Shown here in pieces: positions 42,606 to 50,919 of a stretch of DNA of 64,000 bases (position 1 is its first letter; each line of letters starts with the position of its first letter). Under the pieces are notes generated by a model. The model did not search any database. It was not told the DNA's origin and saw only the letters and a list, made by a program, of their open reading frames with translations. This stretch comes from Leifsonia sp. Root4. Its GTDB lineage: Bacteria > Actinomycetota > Actinomycetes > Actinomycetales > Microbacteriaceae. The stretch covers positions 590,206 through 654,205 of the forward strand of contig NZ_LMDN01000001.1 in the NCBI RefSeq assembly GCF_001425085.1, read 5' to 3'. A program made the position numbers and the translations under genes.

Positions 42606-42995
42606 GTGACTGAAACGCCTGGAACCTCCCGCCCGACCGCCAGCGACGCCGCAACACGCGCGCCGCGCGTCAGCCCGAACGACATCATCCGCTTCCTGCT
42701 GGAGATCGTCGCCGTCGTGTCGCTCGCGATCTGGGGGTTCACCATGTGGCCGATGCCGTGGCCCGGAATCGCTTTCGGGATCGGCGCGCCGCTGCTGGCG
42801 ATCCTGCTCTGGGCGCTCTTCCTCTCACCCAAGGCCGTGTTCCAGCTCGACGCCTTCGGGCGCGCGCTGATCGAGATCGTCGTGATGGGCTCCGTCGCCT
42901 TCGCCTGGTGGAGCATGGAGCAGCCCTACATCGCCGCGGCCTTCGCACTCGTGGCGACGGTCAGCGGCGTGATCAACGGCCGCAGCCGGATCTGA
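42606..42995 (+). CDS. YrdB/DUF2568-family small membrane protein
   Basis: A 129-residue protein with a Thr/Ala-rich N-terminus and four hydrophobic helices from about residue 28, beginning NDIIRFLLEIVAVVSLAIWG, as in Bacillus YrdB (DUF2568). It has no known function. GTG start given by the -10 box 6 nt upstream. A strong terminator follows 13 bp after the stop. Confidence 0.8.
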   Translation: MTETPGTSRPTASDAATRAPRVSPNDIIRFLLEIVAVVSLAIWGFTMWPMPWPGIAFGIGAPLLAILLWALFLSPKAVFQLDAFGRALIEIVVMGSVAFAWWSMEQPYIAAAFALVATVSGVINGRSRI

Positions 42996-43008
42996 CGCTC
43001 AGACTTTC

Positions 43009-43043
43009 AGAAGCCCCGCACCTCATGGAGGTGCGGGGCTTCT
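43009..43043. terminator. Terminator between YrdB gene and nagB
   Basis: AGAAGCCCCGCACCTC pairs perfectly with GAGGTGCGGGGCTTCT around ATG, with a short T-rich tail on the plus strand. Convergent genes on both sides. Confidence 0.85.
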
Positions 43044-43066
43044 TGTATCTGCGGTCTGGATGCGGT

Positions 43067-43852
43067 CTAGATCACTTCCCAGTCGAAACGGGTGTCCCAC
43101 GACTGCCGGTAGTAGTCGGCGAAGGCGAGCTTGGACGCGGCGGCCTCGTCGACGATCACGGTCGCGTGGGCGTGCAGCTGGATGACGGAGCCGGGCTGGC
43201 TCGAGGTGACCGCGCCCTCGACGGCGGCGGCGACGGCATCCGCCTTGGCCTCGCCGAAGGCCAGCAGCACGAGGTGCTCTGCGCGCAGGATCGTGCCGAG
43301 GCCCTGCGTGATGCAGTGCGTTGGCACGTCGTCGATCGAATCGAAGAAGCGGGCATTGTCGATGCGGGTCTGCTCGGTGAGCGTCTTGGTGCGGGTGAGC
43401 GAGGCGAGCGATGAGCCTGGTTCGTTGAAGCCGATGTGGCCGGTGCGGCCGATGCCGAGAATCTGGAGGTCGACGCCCCCTGCCGCCCGAATCGCGGCTT
43501 CGTACTCGTCGCCTGCGTGCTGGATGCCGTCGAGTCGGCCGTTCGGCACGTGCACGAGCGACGGGGTGAGCCCGAGGGGCTCGACGACCTCACGGGTGAT
43601 GACGGAGCGGTAGCTCTCCGGGTGCTCGACCGGGATGCCGACGTACTCGTCGAGGGCGAAGCCGCGCACCGCACTGAGGTCGAGGTTCTCTGCCTTCACC
43701 GTGCGAGCGAGGGCCTGGTAGGTGCCCAGCGGGGTCGAGCCGGTTGCGACGCCGAGCACGGCGTCCGGCTTGCGGGCAACGAGCCGCAGGATCGCCTCTG
43801 CAGCCAGCTCGCCGGCGGCGGCCGCATCCTTGACGATGATGATCTCTGCCAT
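43067..43852 (-). CDS. nagB: Glucosamine-6-phosphate deaminase
   Basis: Converts GlcN-6-P to fructose 6-phosphate and ammonia. Family motifs: LGVATGSTPLGTYQAL (phosphate loop), RGFALDEYVGIP (catalytic Asp/Glu), LGIGRTGHIGFNEPGSS. At 261 residues it is of the short, non-allosteric length. ATG 43852 overlaps the ROK stop (TAATG). Last gene of the binding protein-permease-permease-GH3-ROK-nagB operon. Confidence 0.94.
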   Translation of the reverse strand: MAEIIIVKDAAAAGELAAEAILRLVARKPDAVLGVATGSTPLGTYQALARTVKAENLDLSAVRGFALDEYVGIPVEHPESYRSVITREVVEPLGLTPSLVHVPNGRLDGIQHAGDEYEAAIRAAGGVDLQILGIGRTGHIGFNEPGSSLASLTRTKTLTEQTRIDNARFFDSIDDVPTHCITQGLGTILRAEHLVLLAFGEAKADAVAAAVEGAVTSSQPGSVIQLHAHATVIVDEAAASKLAFADYYRQSWDTRFDWEVI

Positions 43853-44766
43853 TACTTCACTCCTACTAGTGCCGCGCCAAACGCAGCGGCCGGAAAACCG
43901 ATGGGAATGAGCTGCACGCGGTCGGAGAGCCGCAGGGAGGCCAGGAACGGGGAGCTCAGAGACCAGTCTGCCAGTACACCGCGAACGCCGTGAATCAGTG
44001 GCTCCCCCAGGGCGCTCAATCCACCGCCGATCACGACGCGGTCGACGTCGACCGTGAGCACGAGCATGCGCACCCCGGCGGCGACTCCCTCGAAGAATGT
44101 CCGCTGCACGGCGACTGCTTCCGCATCGCCGGCCGCGGCGCGTTCGAACAGTTCGACGGCGGGAAGCGCGGCGTCGCTCGGCCACATGCGGGCGATGGCC
44201 GAGCCGGATGCGACCGTCTCCAGGCAGCCGCGCTGGCCGCAGCCGCAGAGCGCGCCGCTCGGGTCGACGGGCAGGTGACCGATCTCGCCGGCCGCCCCGC
44301 TGACGCCACGAAGCAGAACGCCGTTCTGCACGATTCCGGCTGCGAGGCCCGTGCCGAGGTTCAGATAGGCCATGCTCGAGCCGTCGCTCAGCCCCGAAGC
44401 GATGCTCGTCAGGTGGTGCGCACCGAGCGCGGCCGCCTTGACGTCGTTCTCGACGTGCACGGGCACGCCCATTCGCCGACCGAGTTCCGCGCCCAGCGCC
44501 AGCTCGGAGACGCCGAGATTGACGGCGTGCGAGACGATGCCGCTCGCACTGTCGACGGCGCCGGGGATGCCGACGCCGATCGAGCGCAGTGAGGACACCG
44601 TGAGGCCGGAGCGCGCTGCCAACAGCCGCACGCTCGTCTCCGCGCTGTGCAGCACCGCGCGGCCGCCGAATCCGGTCGAGCGTTTCACGACCTCGCCGAA
44701 GGTTCCGTCATCCGACACCGCGATGGCAGCCGTCTTGGTGCCACCGATGTCAATGCCGATCCTCAC
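43852..44766 (-). CDS. ROK-family amino-sugar kinase, probably GlcNAc kinase
   Basis: A 304-residue ROK kinase with IGIDIGGTKTAAIAV at the N-terminus and an intact zinc motif CGCGQRGCLE. Between a NagZ-like hexosaminidase and nagB it most likely phosphorylates GlcNAc released by the hexosaminidase (NagK role); glucose is an alternative. No HTH domain, so it is a kinase rather than a NagC-type repressor. It overlaps both neighbours by a few bases. Confidence 0.85.
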   Translation of the reverse strand: MRIGIDIGGTKTAAIAVSDDGTFGEVVKRSTGFGGRAVLHSAETSVRLLAARSGLTVSSLRSIGVGIPGAVDSASGIVSHAVNLGVSELALGAELGRRMGVPVHVENDVKAAALGAHHLTSIASGLSDGSSMAYLNLGTGLAAGIVQNGVLLRGVSGAAGEIGHLPVDPSGALCGCGQRGCLETVASGSAIARMWPSDAALPAVELFERAAAGDAEAVAVQRTFFEGVAAGVRMLVLTVDVDRVVIGGGLSALGEPLIHGVRGVLADWSLSSPFLASLRLSDRVQLIPIGFPAAAFGAALVGVK

Positions 44767-46301
44767 GCCCGGCGCTCCTGCCGATTCTCCGCATTCAGCA
44801 GGGCGAGCAACGCACGGCCGAGCAGACGGGAGGCCCCGAAGGTCGCGATGTCGGCATAGGCGCGATCATCCGACGGCCAGCCGGCGTCGATGACGAGCAC
44901 CTCGGGGTTCTCAGCGCGCAGGGTGTCGATCGCCGCCGTCGCGAAGCCATGCCGGTGGTTGTCCTTGCCGATGACCAGCACCGGGCCGGTGAGCGCCGGA
45001 ATCGTCGGTGCTGCGGCCGAGATGCCGATGACATTCGGCTCGAGCCAGGCCGGGTCGGCCGCGACCGTTCCCTCCGCGATCTCGGCGAACGGCCCCCACG
45101 GTGCGACGCCGACGGCGATGTTCGCCACCGTGTCGATGCGCACGACGGTCTGCGCCCGCGTTCCGGCGCCCAGCCAGCGCGCGGCACGCTCTGAGATCGA
45201 GAAGGTGTCGATCACGCGGTCGGTGGCGAGGATCGGGTCGGTGGCGGTGTCGACGGCATCCGGTACCGGGATGCTCGCCTCGAGGGCGGCGGATTCCTCT
45301 GCCAGACGGATGACGCGGCCGGCGGCATCAGCGATCCGCTCGGCGCCGAGCCTCCCGGAACCGATCGCGGCCAGAACGGCCGCCTCGATCTCGTCCATCT
45401 GCGCGTCGCTGTTCTCCGTGCCGATGCAGAGCAGATCGCAGCCGGCGATGAGAGCCCGGACTGCGGCCTCGGCGATGCCGTGGACCCCGCTGGCACCCTT
45501 CATGTCCAGGGCGTCGGACACGATGACTCCGTCGAAGCCGAGTTCGGTGCGCAGCAGCCCCTGCAGGATGTCGGCCGAGAAGGTCGCAGGCTGATTGGGA
45601 TCGACCTGGGGCAACAGGATGTGCGAGCTCATGATCGTGCGTGCACCGGCGGCGACCGCGGCACGGAACGGAACGAGTTCGCGCTCGCGCAGCTCGTCGA
45701 TGCTGCGCTCGATCACGGGCAGCGAGAGGTGAGAGTCGACGGCGGTGTCTCCGTGCCCAGGGAAGTGCTTGGCGCTGACGGCGACACCGGTCTGCTGGTG
45801 TCCGCGGATCCACGCCGCGGCGTGCGCGGCGACCCGCTCGGGCTCGACGCCGAAGCTCCGCACACCGATGACGGGGTTGTCGGAGTTGGAGTTGATGTCG
45901 ATCGACGGCGCGAAGTTGAGGTTGCAGCCGGAGCGGCGCAGCTCCCACCCGACGAGCCTGCCGATGTTCTCGGTGTGTTCGAGGTCGTCGCCGCGGCCGA
46001 GCACCGCTGCCCCTGGATAGGGCGAACCGATGTCGTAGTAGAGCCGGGTGACGTCGCCACCCTCCTCGTCGATGGCGATGATCGCGTGCGGGTTCGCGGC
46101 GCGGATGGCGGCGGTCAACTCGCGCAGCTGCCTGCCTGATTCGATGTTCATGCCGAAGAGGCAGACACCGCCGAGGCCGTCGCGCAGCCGCGCGGCGAGC
46201 CACTCGGGGAGCACGGTTCCGACGAATCCGGGCAGCAAGGTAGTGGAGACCCGGCGGCGCAGTTCGGCCTGCGTGGCCCGGTCGTTGGCGAGCAGAGTCA
46301 T
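44763..46301 (-). CDS. GH3 beta-N-acetylhexosaminidase (NagZ-like)
   Basis: A 512-residue glycoside hydrolase family 3 enzyme. The NagZ catalytic loop is present as SAKHFPGHGDTAVDSHLSLP with the His/Asp dyad, and the nucleophile Asp lies in GVIVSDALDMKG. The ~150-residue C-terminal extension after the barrel makes it longer than E. coli NagZ, as in many actinobacterial and Bacillus enzymes. No signal peptide, so it works inside the cell on imported chitobiose or muropeptide sugars. ATG 46301 overlaps the permease stop. Confidence 0.9.
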   Translation of the reverse strand: MTLLANDRATQAELRRRVSTTLLPGFVGTVLPEWLAARLRDGLGGVCLFGMNIESGRQLRELTAAIRAANPHAIIAIDEEGGDVTRLYYDIGSPYPGAAVLGRGDDLEHTENIGRLVGWELRRSGCNLNFAPSIDINSNSDNPVIGVRSFGVEPERVAAHAAAWIRGHQQTGVAVSAKHFPGHGDTAVDSHLSLPVIERSIDELRERELVPFRAAVAAGARTIMSSHILLPQVDPNQPATFSADILQGLLRTELGFDGVIVSDALDMKGASGVHGIAEAAVRALIAGCDLLCIGTENSDAQMDEIEAAVLAAIGSGRLGAERIADAAGRVIRLAEESAALEASIPVPDAVDTATDPILATDRVIDTFSISERAARWLGAGTRAQTVVRIDTVANIAVGVAPWGPFAEIAEGTVAADPAWLEPNVIGISAAAPTIPALTGPVLVIGKDNHRHGFATAAIDTLRAENPEVLVIDAGWPSDDRAYADIATFGASRLLGRALLALLNAENRQERRA

Positions 46302-47221
46302 CCCTTGACCGCCCCGCTGACGAGCCCGCTGGTCATGCGGCCCTGCACAATGAGGAAGAACACGATCACGGGCACGGCGACGAGAGTCGACGCGGCCATG
46401 ACCTGGCCCCAGTCGGTCTCGCGGGTGGCGCTGGCCTGAATGAAGCCGCGCAGCCAGAGCGGCAGCGTCTGCATCGCCTCGGCCGGCAACAGCACGAGCG
46501 CGACGGTGAACTCGTTCCACGCCTGCAGGAACGCGAAGACGCCGGACGCGACGAGGCCTGGAGCCAGCAGCGGGAAGGTGATCCGCATGAAGGCCTGAGT
46601 ACGGCTGAGGCCATCGACCATGGCGGCTTCTTCGAGGTCGGCCGGGATGCCGGCGACGAAGCCGCGCAGCATCCAGATCGTGAATGGCACGACGGCGGCC
46701 GTGTAGATGACGCTCAGGCCGATGATCGAGTTCAACAGGCCGACGCTGGCGACCATCTTGTACTGGGCGATGAACAGGCCCTCGGCCGGCAGCATCTGCA
46801 CGATGAGCACGGCGAGCACGAAGCTCTTGCGACCCTTGAACCGGAAGCGGCTGATCGCCACCGCGGCCAGGAAGGCGAAGAGCAGGCAGCAGAACACCGC
46901 GATCAGGGTGACCGAGAGGCTGATCCCGAGAGCCGAGAAGAAGGTGCCGTCCTCGAGGGTGTTCGCGTAGTTGTTCAGCGAGCCGTTGACCGGGAAGAAG
47001 GTCGGGATGAATGACTGCAGGGTGCGGTTGGGCAGCAGCGAGGAGTTGATCATCCAGTAGACCGGGAACACCCAGCCGATGGCGACGGCGATCGCGAGGG
47101 CCGAATAGATCACGCGGCTGAGGCGGAGCGGCGGGCGGGTGCGCAGCTTGGCGCTGCGTCCGGAGGGACGCTTCTCGGCCGGCGGTACCGGGATCTGTGC
47201 CGGGGTGGTTGCTGTGGTCAT
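46298..47221 (-). CDS. Sugar ABC transporter permease, MalG type
   Basis: A 307-residue permease with six spans and the EAA loop ADLEEAAMVDGLSRTQAFMRI. The segment FPVYWMINSSLLPNRTLQSF in the first periplasmic loop is typical of MalG/DasC-like partners. Start ATG 47221 overlaps the stop of the other permease by 4 bp. Part of the GlcNAc/chitobiose-type importer. Confidence 0.9.
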   Translation of the reverse strand: MTTATTPAQIPVPPAEKRPSGRSAKLRTRPPLRLSRVIYSALAIAVAIGWVFPVYWMINSSLLPNRTLQSFIPTFFPVNGSLNNYANTLEDGTFFSALGISLSVTLIAVFCCLLFAFLAAVAISRFRFKGRKSFVLAVLIVQMLPAEGLFIAQYKMVASVGLLNSIIGLSVIYTAAVVPFTIWMLRGFVAGIPADLEEAAMVDGLSRTQAFMRITFPLLAPGLVASGVFAFLQAWNEFTVALVLLPAEAMQTLPLWLRGFIQASATRETDWGQVMAASTLVAVPVIVFFLIVQGRMTSGLVSGAVKG

Positions 47222-48174
47222 GACTGTTCGTCCTCCTTGAGCAGGCTGCGCACGTAGTACCAGCTGATCGCGACGGTGAGCACGAGTACGAAGATGGAGA
47301 CGGCCGAGGCCATCCCGAAGTCCTGCGAGCCGGCCCCGAGCTTGTAGATGTAGGTGCCGAGCAGATCGAACTCCGAGGCGCGGGAGCCGGCATCCTGCAG
47401 CATGGTGATCTGGGTGAAGACGCGCAGATCCCAGATCAGCTGCAGCAGCAGCACGATCGCGATGACGGGGCGGATCATCGGCATGATGATGAAGCGCAGG
47501 CGCTGCCAGGGGGTCGCACCGTCGAGCTGGGCGGCTTCGAGCACCTCGTCGGAGACCTGGGTGAGGCCGGCGTAGACCGAGAATGCGACGAAGGGCACCG
47601 ACATCCAGATGACGATGATGCTCGCGACCATGAAGAAGGTGAGGGGGTGCTCGAGCCAGGCGAAGCGGTTCATGTCGACGCCGGGGATCATGTCGAGCAG
47701 GTAGTTCACGACACCGCGGCGGCGGTCGAACAGCCAGATCCACACCGTCATCGCGGCGACGACCGGCATGGCCCATGCCAGCAGGAGCGAGACCTGCAGG
47801 GTCAGACGGACAGCCTTGCCGACGGCGGTCATCAGCACAGCGAGCAGCAGGCCGATGGCGAGCGTGAGGAACGCGGTGATCGCCATGAAGAGCAGCGAGC
47901 GCACGACGACGCCCCACATGTCCGGGTTCGTGGCCAGATCAAGGTAGTTGGCGAGCCCGACGAACTCGGCCGGCTGGCCGAACTGCTGCTTCAGGCCGAA
48001 CTCCTGGAAGGAGGTGACGATCTGCCAGACGAGCGGGTAGCCCATTCCGATGAGGAGGATGACAACGGCTGGGATGAGGAGGAAATACGGGGCGGGAACG
48101 CGGCGCCGGGGTGGGGCGGGCGATGGATTCTGCTTCGCGGCCTGTTCCGGAGCGGTGGCGACGGTTGAGCTCAT
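47218..48174 (-). CDS. Sugar ABC transporter permease, MalF type
   Basis: A 318-residue permease with six spans and the EAA loop EVLEAAQLDGATPWQRLRFI. Start ATG 48174 has GAGGATGAG upstream. It follows the binding-protein gene after 125 bp that hold a strong hairpin, and precedes the second permease with a 4-bp overlap. Confidence 0.9.
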   Translation of the reverse strand: MSSTVATAPEQAAKQNPSPAPPRRRVPAPYFLLIPAVVILLIGMGYPLVWQIVTSFQEFGLKQQFGQPAEFVGLANYLDLATNPDMWGVVVRSLLFMAITAFLTLAIGLLLAVLMTAVGKAVRLTLQVSLLLAWAMPVVAAMTVWIWLFDRRRGVVNYLLDMIPGVDMNRFAWLEHPLTFFMVASIIVIWMSVPFVAFSVYAGLTQVSDEVLEAAQLDGATPWQRLRFIIMPMIRPVIAIVLLLQLIWDLRVFTQITMLQDAGSRASEFDLLGTYIYKLGAGSQDFGMASAVSIFVLVLTVAISWYYVRSLLKEDEQS

Positions 48175-48228
48175 GGTCTCATCCTCCTTTCAATGCGAGT
48201 TCGATGCGAGTGCGTGGTCTCAGGGGAA

Positions 48229-48257
48229 GGGGCCGCGGGTGGTGTTCCCGCGGCCCC
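48229..48257 (-). terminator. Intercistronic hairpin between binding-protein and permease genes
   Basis: GGGGCCGCGGG pairs perfectly with CCCGCGGCCCC around 7 nt. In this position it probably stabilises the upstream binding-protein mRNA or stops part of transcription, giving more binding protein than permease, as in maltose operons. Confidence 0.65.
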
Positions 48258-48299
48258 CTTGTTGCTGTCGTGCTGTAGTGCTGTGGTGCTGCGCTCCGA

Positions 48300-49604
48300 C
48301 TAGTTGAGGAGCGCGGTGATCTTCTCGTCGTATTCGGCGGAGAGCGCCTTGATGTCGCCACCGGCCGTCACCTTGCCGAAGAACTCCTCGAGCAGTGCTG
48401 CACCCTCGACTGCAGCCCAGCCGGGAGCGGCGGGGGTCAGCTTGGAGGAGGCGGCCGACTCGATCAGCGCGGCGGCGAACTGGTCTTCACCGAGTGCAGA
48501 GGCGTAGTCCAGGTTTGCCGGGCCGAGGCCGTTCTCGCCGAGGAGCGTCTGGTACTCCGGGGAGAAGACGATCTTCAGCAGCTCGCGCGAGCCTGCCTGG
48601 TTCTTGCTGGCCGCCGAGATGGCGATGTTCGAGCCACCGGCGAAGACGGGGGCTGCGCCACCGTCGACGCCCGGGAGCACGAAGGTACCGAAGACATCGT
48701 CGTTCCAGGTCGCGACCGTCTTGGTTGCATCGTCGGGGTCGGCGCTCAGGTCACCGATCGACCAGTGGGCCCAGCCCGGAGCGATGATGGTCGCGGCCTC
48801 GGGAACGCCCGTCGCCTCGTTGTTGTTGATGTTGACCCACGGCGTGCTGTCGAACTCCGTGGCCGGGGCGAGGGATGCGCCCGCGAAGAGCTCGGCGAAC
48901 TGGGTGATGCCCTTCTGGGTGTTGGCGGAGGAGAGGGTGGAGACCCACTGGTCGCCGTCCTTCTCTGCGAGCTCACCGTCGTTGGCGAAGATCCAGGAGA
49001 TCGCGTTGCGCCAGTCGGAGCCACCGATGTAGAAACCGGACTGGCTGTCGGTGCGGAGCGCCTTCACGGTCTCGTCGAACTCGGCGAGGGTGGTCGGAAC
49101 CTGCTTGCCGGCTGCCGCCCAGATGTCCTTGCGGTAGAAGTTGTACCGCGAGCCGAAGTAGTACGGCAGGGCGTAGTTGGCGCCGTCGACCGCGCCGACC
49201 TCGACGAAGGACTGGATCAGCTTGTCGCCGCCGAGCTCCTCGACCATGTCGCTGACGTCGCTGAACGCACCGACATTGGTGAACGTCGGCGACCAGGTGT
49301 TGCCGATCTCGACGACGTCGGGGGTGTTCTCAGCGTCGGGAAGCGAGGTGGTGAGCTTGGCGAGTGCGTCGCCCCAGCCCTGCTCCTCGATCGTGAGGGT
49401 GCCGCCGGTGGCATCCTTGTACTCGGTCTTGAGGTAGTCGCGCAGTGCGTCGGGTGTGTCGCCACCCATCAGCCACAGCGTGATGTCCTGCCCGTCGGCA
49501 GAGCCGCCGTCGTTACCGCCTTCGTTGCCGGTGGTTGCGCTGCAACCAGCAAGAACGAGTGCCGCTGCGGTGGCCAGTGCGAGGCCTGCATACCTTCTCT
49601 TCAT
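48300..49604 (-). CDS. Sugar-binding lipoprotein of the GlcNAc/chitobiose-type importer
   Basis: A 434-residue extracytoplasmic binding protein. Signal peptide with lipobox LAGC, Cys at about residue 20, then a Gly/Asn/Asp-rich linker. DITLWLMGGDTPDALRDYLK and the later GGSNIAISAASKNQAGSREL fit the MalE/DasA/NgcE-like cluster. The neighbours (NagZ-like GH3, ROK kinase, nagB) point to GlcNAc or chitobiose as ligand. It follows the ROK repressor gene by 50 bp. Confidence 0.9.
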   Translation of the reverse strand: MKRRYAGLALATAAALVLAGCSATTGNEGGNDGGSADGQDITLWLMGGDTPDALRDYLKTEYKDATGGTLTIEEQGWGDALAKLTTSLPDAENTPDVVEIGNTWSPTFTNVGAFSDVSDMVEELGGDKLIQSFVEVGAVDGANYALPYYFGSRYNFYRKDIWAAAGKQVPTTLAEFDETVKALRTDSQSGFYIGGSDWRNAISWIFANDGELAEKDGDQWVSTLSSANTQKGITQFAELFAGASLAPATEFDSTPWVNINNNEATGVPEAATIIAPGWAHWSIGDLSADPDDATKTVATWNDDVFGTFVLPGVDGGAAPVFAGGSNIAISAASKNQAGSRELLKIVFSPEYQTLLGENGLGPANLDYASALGEDQFAAALIESAASSKLTPAAPGWAAVEGAALLEEFFGKVTAGGDIKALSAEYDEKITALLN

Positions 49605-49654
49605 TGCGGATTCCTTACTCTTGGTTGGGTGTTGTGCTGCGGGTCGGTGGGGTT

Positions 49655-50812
49655 CTATGAAACCCCGAGTTGTCCTGAGAGGACCATGACGGCCGCGCCG
49701 CGCAAGACGATGTCGTCTCGCGCCAGTGCGGTCATCCGGAGGGTGAGATCGCCGGTGAACTCGGCCATCGTGCGTTTCCGGAGTGTCTCGATGGTTGCTG
49801 TCGCCAGCGGGCCATCAAGGAGTTCCGTCGGGCCGCTCAAGACAATCTCAGAGAGATTGAGGGCACCGACGACGGGGGCGAGGATGATGCCGAGTCGGCG
49901 ACCTGCCTCCCGAAGAATGAGTTCGCGCTCGGCCAAGCGCTCTGCGGCGTCGCCCGTGATCGCGTCGAGCTGTGCGGTCAATCGCGGTACGCTCAGCCAG
50001 GCCTCCAGGCAGCCGACCTTGCCGCAGGCGCAGACGGGTCCACCGTCTGTGCCGATGACGACGTGGCCGATCTCGCCGGCGGCCGAGTTGCTGCCGTAGA
50101 ACGGGCGCCCACCGAGGATCAGCCCGGCGCCGACGCCGGCGCCGACCTTGACGAGCACCACGTCGCCGCTGGCGTCGCCGAAGCTGTGCTCGGCCAGCAC
50201 TGCGGCATCCGCGTCGTTGGCGACGAGGACCGGAACGCCGAAGCGCTCCTGCAACAGCTGCTGCAGTGGCAGTTTCGCCCATTTGAGGTTGGCGGCGGTC
50301 AACACGGTGCCGGTGACGTCGACGATTCCGGGAGAGCCAACGCCGATTCCGAGCAGCGGCGCGCTGGCCTGGTGCACCAGCGATTCGATGAGCTCGATCA
50401 CCGCGGCGAGCGCTGCGTCACCGGTGCGTCCGGCACGATCGGCGCCCTCGCGCAGGAGAACCCGCCCGTCGACGTCGAGGAGCGCGCCACGCAGGTTCTG
50501 ATCGGAGAGGTCGATCCCGATGATCTGGAACGCCCCGCGGTCGATGTCGATCATCGTGGCCGGCTTGCCGGGACGGGTCGACTCACGCTGCCCGAGCTCA
50601 GTGACGATGCCGTCGACGATCAGTTCCGCGACGAGGTCGGAGATCGTGACCTTGGTGAGCCCGGTTTCGCGGGCGATGTCTGCGCGGCTCTGGGCACCCT
50701 GCACGTAGAGGGTCTGCAACACCAGAGCGCGATTGTGGCCGCGTGCATGCTCGGGCAGCACCTTGGCGGTGGGCCTGAGGATGCGCCCGTGACTGGGCTG
50801 CGTTGCGGTCAT
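49655..50812 (-). CDS. ROK-family transcriptional repressor (NagC/XylR-like)
   Basis: A 385-residue regulator: N-terminal MarR-like winged helix (about residues 27-90, NRALVLQTLYVQGAQSRADI, GLTKVTISDLVAELIVDG) and a ROK sugar-binding domain with zinc motif CACGKVGCLE. First gene of the operon it presumably controls; effector likely GlcNAc or GlcNAc-6-P. No Shine-Dalgarno precedes ATG 50812. A dyad symmetric over 7 of 9 positions lies right before the start. Confidence 0.88.
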   Translation of the reverse strand: MTATQPSHGRILRPTAKVLPEHARGHNRALVLQTLYVQGAQSRADIARETGLTKVTISDLVAELIVDGIVTELGQRESTRPGKPATMIDIDRGAFQIIGIDLSDQNLRGALLDVDGRVLLREGADRAGRTGDAALAAVIELIESLVHQASAPLLGIGVGSPGIVDVTGTVLTAANLKWAKLPLQQLLQERFGVPVLVANDADAAVLAEHSFGDASGDVVLVKVGAGVGAGLILGGRPFYGSNSAAGEIGHVVIGTDGGPVCACGKVGCLEAWLSVPRLTAQLDAITGDAAERLAERELILREAGRRLGIILAPVVGALNLSEIVLSGPTELLDGPLATATIETLRKRTMAEFTGDLTLRMTALARDDIVLRGAAVMVLSGQLGVS

Positions 50813-50816
50813 GGTT

Positions 50817-50835
50817 GTTAGTAAAGCTTACGAAC
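50817..50835. promoter_or_regulatory. Candidate operator of the ROK repressor
   Basis: GTTAGTAAAGCTTACGAAC: 7 of 9 symmetric positions pair. It starts 4 bp before the repressor's ATG, so bound protein would block the promoter of the whole operon. Inferred from position and symmetry only. Confidence 0.45.
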
Positions 50836-50919
50836 AAACAATGCGCAACCCCGGGACGCACATTTTTCCCGCCCTTTATGGATCTGTGACCTTGGGCTCT
50901 CGGCCGCTGCGCCCTGGCG

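Noticed and set aside
43061-43076. DasR-like (dre) site TGCGGTCTAGATCACT
   Set aside because: Matches the remembered consensus at about 12 of 16 bases but lies over the stop codon of nagB, not in a promoter, and no GntR-type regulator is in the window.
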